DNA from: Thermodesulfatator sp.
GTDB lineage: Bacteria > Desulfobacterota > Thermodesulfobacteria > Thermodesulfobacteriales > Thermodesulfobacteriaceae
Length of the DNA: 34,372 nt
NCBI GenBank assembly: GCA_003978075.1
Contig: QOAM01000082.1
Coordinates: 1-34,372, forward strand
Direction of reading: 5' to 3'
Shown here one piece after another: positions 9,190-17,061 of the stretch. The stretch's first letter is position 1, and each line of letters opens with the position of its first letter. Both the position numbers and the translations under genes were made by a program. The notes under the pieces were generated by a model, which did no database searches, was not told the origin of the DNA, and was given only the letters and a program-made list of their open reading frames with translations.

Positions 9190-9518
9190 GAGCGAGGCTT
9201 AGTTACATAGTAGATGCAGTCCACCACCCGACCCGCGGAAAAGGTGATCCGCAGGACTTCGATCTCTTCCCGCCCGAATTTTTTCCCCAAAAAAGGCACA
9301 GCAGCCAGGGCATCGCGGCGTAGATGATAATAGAACCAGACTACCCTCCCGTCAGGAAGCCTTTCTACCTCTTGCGGAGGTCCAAGATATCGCTGAACTT
9401 CTTCCGCAGAGACTTGTTTCTTGACCATACAGGCCTTGGAAGCCAGATTAAGCCCTGGTTTGGCCGTACAGGCTGCTATTCCCATCAAGAGGATTAAGCA
9501 CCAAGTAAACTTGCGCAT
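9186..9518 (-). CDS. small lipoprotein, SmpA/BamE-like fold possible
   Basis: Lipobox-like signal (LILLMGIAAC), then SAEEVQRYLGPPQEVERLPDGRVVWFYYH; 4-bp overlap with pcm. Confidence 0.6.
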   Translation of the reverse strand: MRKFTWCLILLMGIAACTAKPGLNLASKACMVKKQVSAEEVQRYLGPPQEVERLPDGRVVWFYYHLRRDALAAVPFLGKKFGREEIEVLRITFSAGRVVDCIYYVTKPRS

Positions 9519-9567
9519 ATCGTTTAGCTTAATTATAGTAGCATAAGTCGCCGCAGGGGAGGAAGAG

Positions 9568-9879
9568 ATGCGTTGTCCAAAGTGTCATTTTATTACCTAT
9601 GAAGGGCACCGTACCTGCCCTCGATGTGGAGCAGATCTTTCTTCTATTTCGGAAAGCCTGGGGCCCTTTTACGAACCCCACTTCCCTGAAGACCTCATTT
9701 TGACCGATACTCTCTTGACCCCTCCTCCCTTTATTCAGTCCCCGGAAAATCTTCCTCCTGTGGAGTCCCCCTCCGAAGAGGAGACCTCTGAAAAGGAGAC
9801 CTTTTCTGTGGCCGGGCCTTCTGTGGAAGACGAAATCCTGAAAGAGTTAGAGGAGGCCTTGCAGGAAGAAACCTCTTAG
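9568..9879 (+). CDS. small zinc-ribbon protein with acidic low-complexity tail
   Basis: MRCPKCHFITYEGHRTCPRCGADL (CxxC-CxxC) and Glu/Pro/Ser-rich tail; GAGGAAGAG before ATG. Confidence 0.65.
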   Translation: MRCPKCHFITYEGHRTCPRCGADLSSISESLGPFYEPHFPEDLILTDTLLTPPPFIQSPENLPPVESPSEEETSEKETFSVAGPSVEDEILKELEEALQEETS

Positions 9880-9923
9880 AAAAAGTATGTTTCTCTCAAC
9901 ATCAAATCAAAGGAGGGGGAGAC

Positions 9924-10142
9924 ATGGCCACCAGGAGGTTATCCATAAGAAAGATAAAAGAGATATTGCGTCTTAAGCACGGATTGGGGCTCTCCAACAG
10001 GGCTATAGCCAGGAGTTGCAACATCTCCCACAAGACGGTGAAGAGGTATCTCGAGAGGGCTCGGGAGGCAGGACTTGGCTGGCCTCTGCCGGAGGGGATG
10101 GACGAGGAAGCCCTAGAGGAAAGGCTCTTTCCCGGGACTTAG
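9924..10142 (+). pseudogene. istA: IS21-family transposase IstA N-terminal fragment (helix-turn-helix only)
   Basis: MATRRLSIRKIKEILRLKHGLGLSNRAIARSCNISHKTVKRYLERAREAGLGWPLPEGMDEEALEERLFPGT matches the IstA N-terminus; the integrase core is missing after TAG. RBS AAAGGAGGGGGAGAC before ATG. Confidence 0.8.
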
Positions 10143-10194
10143 ACCTCTGAAAAAGTCAGGAGTCTCATTTAATCTTCAAGGTTTAGCTCAAGAT

Positions 10195-10713
10195 TTATAG
10201 AAAATCCTCGGCTCGAGGATTTTCCGGAAGGCCCATCAGGAAAAGGTGAATCTCTTTCTGTAAAGGATCCGGGACGTTAGCCTTTTCCAGAACCGCCCTC
10301 CTCTCTTCATCGGTTAGATGGAAAAGGTAGGCCGCCATAAGCGAAACTCCAGGAGACACCTTCTTCAGCTTGACCAGATTTTCTACCTGGTGGACCAGTT
10401 GAAGGATTTTTTCCAGCCGTTGAGTGCTTGATCCCAGAAGGGCCTTTAAGGCCAATTCCAAGCGTTCCCGGAAAAGTTCTCCTCGCTGAGCCAGAAGCTC
10501 TGGGGGAAGATTTCCCAGACATTGCTCGGCATATTTACAGTAGGCCGCACAGCTAAAGTCCATACGAGGATTGGGGACTCTTTGGCCACAATTTGGACAC
10601 TTGCGCGCGGTATCATCCTTGAAAAACTCGATCTCCCAGCCACAAAAAGGACATTCTATCTCAAAGATGGCGTCTTCCCTCCAATAGCGGGTGTCTTGCC
10701 CGGGACAGCGCAT
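10195..10713 (-). CDS. zinc-ribbon protein with CAAYCKYAEQCLG motif and degenerate HD-like C-terminus
   Basis: MRCPGQDTRYWREDAIFEIECPFCGWEIEFFKDDTARKCPNCGQRVPNPRMDFSCAAYCKYAEQCLGNLPPELL, like the N-terminus of zinc-ribbon HD phosphohydrolases of Desulfobacterota. Confidence 0.7.
   Translation of the reverse strand: MRCPGQDTRYWREDAIFEIECPFCGWEIEFFKDDTARKCPNCGQRVPNPRMDFSCAAYCKYAEQCLGNLPPELLAQRGELFRERLELALKALLGSSTQRLEKILQLVHQVENLVKLKKVSPGVSLMAAYLFHLTDEERRAVLEKANVPDPLQKEIHLFLMGLPENPRAEDFL
10200..10224. terminator. perfect 11-bp inverted repeat, possible bidirectional terminator within the 3' codons of the zinc-ribbon gene
   Basis: GAAAATCCTCG-GCT-CGAGGATTTTC; 3' arm ends in TTTT on both strands; stop codon of the minus-strand gene is at 10195-10197. 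Confidence 0.5.
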
Positions 10714-10852
10714 TTGTTTTTTTCCTCCATCGTTTTATTTTTTAATCTTACCTCGGAAAATGGTTTAATCCAAAAAGACTCTGGTAGTCACGCCTGACTT
10801 AGAAAGTTCTTAGGGTTTTTTCCCGGAAAAACTTATCTGGGTCTTTTCACAA

Positions 10853-10878
10853 AAAAGGCGGGGTTTCCCCCGCCTTTT
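10853..10878 (-). terminator. rho-independent terminator downstream of the DUF3373 porin gene
   Basis: AAAAGGCGGGG-TTTC-CCCCGCCTTTT perfect 11-bp stem, U-tract on the minus strand. Confidence 0.85.
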
Positions 10879-10904
10879 AAAGAACCCTCCATGGACCGTT
10901 TTGC

Positions 10905-12566
10905 TTAGAAGTAGATCTCAAAGGAAGCGTAGAAGTTGAACATATGATCCAACGGAGCAAAGAGCTGCATAGCCGCAGGCCCCATGGGGGTCATGGCATC
11001 CAGTTCGTGGATCTCGTGAGGCTCACCCAGCCACATCCCGCTTCCGCTGTAGTTGAACCAGAAGTACTGGAACCCTAAACGCAGAAAGACCTTGGCGTAC
11101 TTGGAGAGGGCGTCTCCCGCCGGAAGATCCTGGATCCAGTAGACCTCCGCCACATGCCCCCGGGTGGTAAGCTTGTTGATATACACATCATCCGTGCCCA
11201 TGGAGAAGGGCATCCACCACTTAGAGCCGTAGTTGTACTCCAAGCCCACCTTGGCTCCAGGAATCCAGGGGAGAGGTATACGTGCTCCTACATACACCGC
11301 CCAACCCGCGTGAGTGTCGGTATCCACCTTCCGCGGATCCATGGAGAAGCCCCCCAACAGACCGTAATACATGTTGATGACCCTACCCATCATAGGGTTG
11401 TACACAGGCATGGCCGCTACCTTGTCAGGATCGGCAATGGAGAGCCCGGCAGAGATGAAATAGTCCACCCCTTCCAGGCCGATATAGGGGATGTCTACCT
11501 TGTGCAGCCAGGTAGCCCCAATTTCATAGATATCTCCGAGGTTGTGGCGGGTGGTCACATGCATAGGACCGATATCGCTGAAGTAGAAGGTCCCCTCGGG
11601 GAAATCCATGATCCCTTCGGCCTTGAAAGCCTGAATGATCAGGAGCATGTTGCGCTCGTGATCGTCGATCACATCCCAAGCAAAACCATAGAAGTCTATG
11701 TCGTCCTTGGCCCGATCCTCATAGAGCTTGAAACCGGATTCAAAGCCACGCCCGTAACAGACCCGGATCCGTCCAGGCCAAGGCCAGTGATACTGAAACC
11801 CGATAGTGGCCCCGTCAAAAGGCACATCGAAGTTAATCCCTGCCGGGGTAGCATCCCGCTTGTCTAACCCCTCGCGAAGGTGTAAGGGGGCTCCGTGGGT
11901 GGTGGGTCGGCGACCAAAGGAGACCCAAATGGGTAACCCGGCAATACCTACCCAATTGAAATAGGCCCGGTCCACATACAGACGGCTATCTGAGGGACGT
12001 ACCCCAAAGGTGAAGTTATTGTCCATGCCCGGAAAGATCTCCGGAGATATGTAATTGTCAGACATTCCCCAGATCTTGTAATAAGCCAAGCGCACCTTAA
12101 CCCGCGTATTCTCCGTAGGGCTCACCTTAAAATTGAGGCGCATGCGGTTGGTCCAGATAGTATCGTTTTCTTTATGCCCTTTTAGGTTTTTCACTCCGCC
12201 AAAGACGGTGACCATGTGGTTCAGACCCTGGTCATAACGGAAACCCGAGAAATACCCCAAATAGCTCCGCGGAACATGGGCCCGAGTCGAGTCTACACGC
12301 GTGCGAATATCTCCCCAGATCTGGAATTTCCCCATGTTGTCCTTAAACTTCTCCATCAAATCACTCATCTCGTCCACGGTGTCCGAGGTCTCCTCCTGAG
12401 ACTCTTTGAGCTCTTGAAGCTGCTTTTTCAATTCCTGAAGTTCTTTTTCCAGCTGCTGGATGCGCTGCATGAGTTCTTGCTGCGAGGCCCCAGTGTAAGC
12501 CCAAAGCCCCGCCGGCACCACCAAAAGAACCGCCAACACTAAACCAAGCAACCGTCTCATGCCCAC
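10905..12566 (-). CDS. DUF3373 family outer-membrane beta-barrel protein (porin-like)
   Basis: Signal peptide, coiled-coil (QQLEKELQELKKQLQELKESQEE), then alternating aromatic beta-strand sequence ending in ...NFYASFEIYF. Confidence 0.8.
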   Translation of the reverse strand: MGMRRLLGLVLAVLLVVPAGLWAYTGASQQELMQRIQQLEKELQELKKQLQELKESQEETSDTVDEMSDLMEKFKDNMGKFQIWGDIRTRVDSTRAHVPRSYLGYFSGFRYDQGLNHMVTVFGGVKNLKGHKENDTIWTNRMRLNFKVSPTENTRVKVRLAYYKIWGMSDNYISPEIFPGMDNNFTFGVRPSDSRLYVDRAYFNWVGIAGLPIWVSFGRRPTTHGAPLHLREGLDKRDATPAGINFDVPFDGATIGFQYHWPWPGRIRVCYGRGFESGFKLYEDRAKDDIDFYGFAWDVIDDHERNMLLIIQAFKAEGIMDFPEGTFYFSDIGPMHVTTRHNLGDIYEIGATWLHKVDIPYIGLEGVDYFISAGLSIADPDKVAAMPVYNPMMGRVINMYYGLLGGFSMDPRKVDTDTHAGWAVYVGARIPLPWIPGAKVGLEYNYGSKWWMPFSMGTDDVYINKLTTRGHVAEVYWIQDLPAGDALSKYAKVFLRLGFQYFWFNYSGSGMWLGEPHEIHELDAMTPMGPAAMQLFAPLDHMFNFYASFEIYF

Positions 12567-12705
12567 ACCTCCTGCTCTTAGCTTTATCTTACCCCAATAA
12601 CACCACCCTCCGTAAATGTAAAGTCCGCCTATTATCTATAAAACCAAATCTAAGACGGTATAAAAAATAAAATCGATTTTAGAGCATTCAATTGCAGATT
12701 TAAGT

Positions 12706-12725
12706 AAAAAATCTTCTGATTTTTT
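12706..12725 (-). terminator. AT-stem hairpin overlapping the asmA-like stop codon
   Basis: AAAAAATC-TTCT-GATTTTTT inverted repeat; weak A/T stem. Confidence 0.35.
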
Positions 12726-15700
12726 CATTTTGGAGTAACTACCTGAGCAGGGAGCTGGAAAACCCGCTTAAAGACATTGAAAATTCCCTGACTGATGGCC
12801 TTAGGATCCAAGGGCACAAACTTGGGGTCGCGGTAGGTCCCCCGTACCCCTACCGGGAAAGAGACCAGCATCTTTTCTTTGCCGGCGAGAAGAAAGCCTA
12901 CCAGAGGGATCTTGCTAGTAAGGGTGTCGATGGTCTTGAAGGGAGAGACGAGCACCGTAAGGTCCAAACGACCGTCTGGAAGATAGATATCTCCAGAGGC
13001 AAAGAGCCTCAGCCCTGGCCCTTCCAGATGGGCGTCTTCCACGCGGATCTTGGATCCTTCCACCCGGGCAGTGACCGAAAGCCCTGTGTAGGGAAAACCT
13101 TGTTCTTCCAAAGAGGGGATCTGGCCGCGGAAGAGATCGATAGGGCTCAAGAAACCGAAAAGCTTGGCCAGGAGACCGAAACGTCTGATTTCCCCGGAAG
13201 GGGAGTGTAGAAAAATCTCCCCCTCACCGCTCTCCCAAAGAGAGCGCCTGCCGGAAAAACGCACCTCCACCCGAAGCTCGTAAGGCCCGCGAATCAAGGC
13301 CTCTTTGTGGGGAGAAATGCAGGTCAAGAGGTTCTCCAGTTCCCCCTGGGGCCGGAAAAGGGCTAGCTTCAAGGTTCGCCATTTCCCGAAGACATACTCC
13401 CCTCGCACCGGGAGGTCGCAGAAACGGGCCTCCGAAAGCACTACCCGGCCCTCTCCCGGACGATAAAAGAGCTCCCCTTTGGCCTGGGAAAGGCGGTACC
13501 GAGAGGTAAGCCTTAGATCTTTCACGAAAAAGCTTACATGCCCCACCCAAGAAGGCCCCCTCTTGCCGGTTCCCTTTTTTCTTAGATGCTCCTTCAAGTA
13601 AGGAAGATCCAGATGCTTAGAGGCCAACCGGGCCTGGAAGCGGAAATAGTGAGGGACTACCTCAAGCTCTCCGGAAAGTCGAAAATCCGAAGGTCCCCAC
13701 CGCCCTTCAAGTCGCGAGATCTCCAGGCTTCTCCCCTTACCTATGAGGGCGAAACGGTCTATTTCCGGCAAACCATTATAGGGTATTTTTACCGGTCCTC
13801 CGGAAAGGCGCCCTTCAAAATGGCTGAGCAGGGGGTGTTGGGCGTGAAAATCCAGGCGAAAATCGGTCTCAAATTGGCCCAAAAGCCCCGGGTTTTGCTG
13901 AAAGAGCGCGCTTAAAGACTTCCCCGAGAGGTGGCCTTGGAGAACCACACGGAAACCCTCCGGGATTTTCTGGCCGGAAAAGTGCAATTCCTCACCAGCG
14001 TAAGCGAGATGCCCTCCTTCCACACGCCAGAAATGCGGAGCGCGCTCAAAGCGTCCTTCCAAAAGGGCCCCTGCGGGAGAGATGATCGCAAAGGCCATCT
14101 CTATCTGCGATCCCTTGCGAGAGAGCTCCAGGTGACGCACCTGAAGCGGGGCCCGCAAGCGAAAGCGCCGATCCACCCGATAACGCCGATAAAGGTGCTC
14201 AAGGAGTCCGGATTCAAGCTCCCCCGAGCCGCGGAGGGAGAGACTCTTCTGGGAAAGCTGGAGATCTCCGGAGAGGCGGAGCTCACTCTTTGCGATCTTG
14301 AAGTTTCCCGGCCCGAAGCCCAGGGTCTCTTTCTGATAGCGCACCGGGAGTTGGGAAAAGCGAACCGAGAGGTCCAGAGAAGGCAAATAAAGGGAGCCCG
14401 AGGCGAGCCTTGCCGAAAAGATGAGCCTTGAACGTAGGGTCTTTCCAGAGAGGGGGCCTCGGAAGGAAAGGGCCTCCAGATCCGCCTCCGAAAGAGAGAG
14501 GCGGTAAGTTTTGATGATCTTGCGCATCGCAGGAATTCGGGCCAAAAGCGGCTGAAGGACGGAGAACTTTATTCGCCCCCGGGCTTCACGGACCGCTATA
14601 CGGGCCGGGTGTGTAGAAAAATCGTACTCCAAAGAAGTCACCACCTGACCAAAAGGGCCGGAAAGAAGCATACCTGAGAGGGTAATTTTCTTTTTCTCTA
14701 GGCGAAAAAGCCCCTCCGAGGCCCGGAGAGGAAAGGGGAGGCGCGGATCTCGAAGGAGAAGGCCCTCAGGCCGTAGACGCAAGGCCACCTTTGGGGAGGC
14801 CCGGGTACCCGAAAGGGTGATCTCTCCAGAGACCGGCCCGGAGGCCGAGAGTTTGGCCAGGACCTTGCGGGCCTTCTTCGAGGCTGATCGGGCCACTTCC
14901 AGGAGCTCCGCCGCTTCCCCTTCAAAGCGCGCTCTTATCCAAAGGGGAGCCTGACGATCGCGCAAGTGGACCTTCACCGAAGCCGAGGAAATGGAAGCCC
15001 CTTTCAGATGGGCTGCCCCCCGAAAAGTGAGGGCTCCCGTGACCAAGGAGAAGGTGCCTGTGGCCCCGGAAATCTCCAGCCGGGGATGGGTAAGGGAAAG
15101 GGCTCCCTCTTTCACGCGGGCGGAAAGGATGAGGTTTTCTGGGCGAAAACAGGCCTTCAGACTGCGGGCCTGGGCCCTGAAGTCCCCCTCCTCGAATCGT
15201 CCTGCTTTCACCCTGGACAGAAAGCGGGCCAGGCCCCGGCTTTTTTTGGCAAAGGGCAGGAGACGCTCACGCAAGGCCTTAAAGTCGAGCTCTTGGACCT
15301 TGAAGGCCAGATTGTAAAAACCTTTTTCCCGCGCCAGGCGTCCCTCTCCCTTGAGGAGCGGCTCCCGGAACTCGAAGTTCTTGAAAAGGACCTCCCAGCC
15401 CGAGGGTCCCAGGGTAAGTTGCCCTTCGAGCTTGGCGCAGGAAATGAGCTGCAGGCCCTGGGGTTTTACGCAAGGGGCGGTGAGGATAAAACCCGCCACC
15501 AGCCCCCCCTCCTCGTAAGTATAGGCCAAGGAGAGCGAAAGATCGGTCTTTTTGAGAGGTATGGGCCAGGCCAGCCCCGGCCAGCGAAAACGGGAAAGGT
15601 CCACGTGGGTAGCTTCTAGTCTCCCCTCCAGCCCGAGCTCCCGGGGATTGATCCGGGCTTTAAGATAGAATTTTTCCAGAAAAGGGGCGGTGGCCGAGGC

Positions 15701-16225
15701 CTCAAGCAGGATCTGCTCCCGCTGAGTACTCACCTCCGCCGAGAGATCGGCTAAGTCCAAGAGAGAAGTGCCCTGGCGATAGATCTGGAGGCGACCCCGG
15801 GAAAGGCGGGCTGAAAGGGCGGGAAGGGACGGGATCTTCTTGAGGAATTCCTGGAGCCGAAAGCCCCTACCTTTTTGGGAAAGATGCACGGTGAGGCGAG
15901 GGGTGTCCAGGGAAAAGTCCCGCACCACTATCCGCCGGTGGAAAAGGGGAAGAATTTCCGGGTAAAGTTTGAGACTCTTCACCGTAAGGAGGTAGCGTGG
16001 GGCCTTGATGCGCACCCCTTCAGCCGAAAGACCTGGCCGCAGGAAGACCTTCACCCGCAGGGTCTTTATCCATACCTGGGCATGAAGGGTGCGCGAAAGA
16101 CGTTGGGAAACCCGATCCCTGATCGCCGAAAGATTGACCAAATAGGGTAAGGAAAGGCTCAAAGCGATCAGTAGAAGAAGGAGTCCGGCCACTAAGAGTC
16201 CGGAGATCTTCAAAAATCTTCTCAT
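12725..16225 (-). CDS. AsmA-family protein (large, AsmA-like C-terminal domain)
   Basis: N-terminal TM anchor (LLVAGLLLLLIALSLSLPYLVN), repetitive beta-rich sequence, C-terminal GPGLRLFASGDIYLPDGRLDLTVLVSPFKTIDTLTSKIPLVGFLLAG. Confidence 0.85.
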   Translation of the reverse strand: MRRFLKISGLLVAGLLLLLIALSLSLPYLVNLSAIRDRVSQRLSRTLHAQVWIKTLRVKVFLRPGLSAEGVRIKAPRYLLTVKSLKLYPEILPLFHRRIVVRDFSLDTPRLTVHLSQKGRGFRLQEFLKKIPSLPALSARLSRGRLQIYRQGTSLLDLADLSAEVSTQREQILLEASATAPFLEKFYLKARINPRELGLEGRLEATHVDLSRFRWPGLAWPIPLKKTDLSLSLAYTYEEGGLVAGFILTAPCVKPQGLQLISCAKLEGQLTLGPSGWEVLFKNFEFREPLLKGEGRLAREKGFYNLAFKVQELDFKALRERLLPFAKKSRGLARFLSRVKAGRFEEGDFRAQARSLKACFRPENLILSARVKEGALSLTHPRLEISGATGTFSLVTGALTFRGAAHLKGASISSASVKVHLRDRQAPLWIRARFEGEAAELLEVARSASKKARKVLAKLSASGPVSGEITLSGTRASPKVALRLRPEGLLLRDPRLPFPLRASEGLFRLEKKKITLSGMLLSGPFGQVVTSLEYDFSTHPARIAVREARGRIKFSVLQPLLARIPAMRKIIKTYRLSLSEADLEALSFRGPLSGKTLRSRLIFSARLASGSLYLPSLDLSVRFSQLPVRYQKETLGFGPGNFKIAKSELRLSGDLQLSQKSLSLRGSGELESGLLEHLYRRYRVDRRFRLRAPLQVRHLELSRKGSQIEMAFAIISPAGALLEGRFERAPHFWRVEGGHLAYAGEELHFSGQKIPEGFRVVLQGHLSGKSLSALFQQNPGLLGQFETDFRLDFHAQHPLLSHFEGRLSGGPVKIPYNGLPEIDRFALIGKGRSLEISRLEGRWGPSDFRLSGELEVVPHYFRFQARLASKHLDLPYLKEHLRKKGTGKRGPSWVGHVSFFVKDLRLTSRYRLSQAKGELFYRPGEGRVVLSEARFCDLPVRGEYVFGKWRTLKLALFRPQGELENLLTCISPHKEALIRGPYELRVEVRFSGRRSLWESGEGEIFLHSPSGEIRRFGLLAKLFGFLSPIDLFRGQIPSLEEQGFPYTGLSVTARVEGSKIRVEDAHLEGPGLRLFASGDIYLPDGRLDLTVLVSPFKTIDTLTSKIPLVGFLLAGKEKMLVSFPVGVRGTYRDPKFVPLDPKAISQGIFNVFKRVFQLPAQVVTPK

Positions 16226-16890
16226 GAATTCTCCTCCAAAAAACGGCGCATATTCTCCGCCTCCGGCCCCTCTCCGTAAGGAACCTCCACCTTCACCTCA
16301 AGCCCCTGAGCTCGAAAACCAATAGGGAGGGCGTTGGGCACCGGAATCCGGCGATAAAAGGAGAGGGGTTTCTCCAAATAGTGTAAAAGAAGGACCCGGA
16401 CCACCACCATGTGGGTTACCACTAAGAGGGTGCGCCCCTTTTCCTGATGAAAAAGGTCCTCCATGGCCCGCACCGCTCGTCCGTACACCTCGGCCAGGGT
16501 CTCGCAGCCGGGGAGATAGAAGCGATGAGGCCTTTGAGACCAAACCTCATAACCCATGGCAGGATCGGCTCGGAGTTCGGCCTTGGTACGCCCCTCCCAG
16601 GGAGGGATGCTGATCTCCAGGAATCCCGGAGATTCGTAAATGGGAGGGCGTCTTTTCAAGACTTGGGCTAGGATTTCGGCTGTGCGGCGGGTGCGATGCA
16701 GGGGACTTATGTATATGGCTGCAAGGTCTTCGCCAGCCAAAAACTTTCCTATGCGGGCGGCCTGGGCCTCTCCCTCCGGGGTGAGAGGCTCTGGAGTGCG
16801 TCCGGCGAAACGCCCCTCAACATTGGCATAGGTCTGGCCGTGGCGCATGACCAAGATGCGGGTCTCCATGCCCCCTCCTGTTCCACTCAA
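16222..16890 (-). CDS. histidine phosphatase family protein (phosphoglycerate mutase-like)
   Basis: RILVMRHGQTYANVEGRFAGR, ISPLHRTRRTAEIL, EISIPPWEGRTKAEL, TLLVVTHMVVVRVLL. Confidence 0.93.
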   Translation of the reverse strand: MSGTGGGMETRILVMRHGQTYANVEGRFAGRTPEPLTPEGEAQAARIGKFLAGEDLAAIYISPLHRTRRTAEILAQVLKRRPPIYESPGFLEISIPPWEGRTKAELRADPAMGYEVWSQRPHRFYLPGCETLAEVYGRAVRAMEDLFHQEKGRTLLVVTHMVVVRVLLLHYLEKPLSFYRRIPVPNALPIGFRAQGLEVKVEVPYGEGPEAENMRRFLEENS

Positions 16891-17061
16891 GACACGCTCC
16901 TCCGAAGCCCCTAAAAATCAAGGATCCCGAAAAAAGAATTATAGAAGACTCGGAATAGGTTGTGAACTTAGCAGCGAGCCCTTAAGGGAAAGAGAGCTTT
17001 CTCCGGGGTCTCTCGTTGAAGTTCCAGGAGATCAGGGGTATAAGTTAGCGGGAGGTGTTTT

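Noticed and set aside
8500-9210. 236-aa plus-strand ORF opposite pcm
   Set aside because: Antisense to a well-conserved methyltransferase; no supported homology.
10786-10799. AGTCA-CGCC-TGACT inverted repeat upstream of the zinc-ribbon gene
   Set aside because: Only 5-bp arms; could be chance. No matching site seen elsewhere.
11154-11867. 237-aa plus-strand ORF opposite the porin gene
   Set aside because: Antisense shadow of the DUF3373 protein; no recognisable family or RBS.
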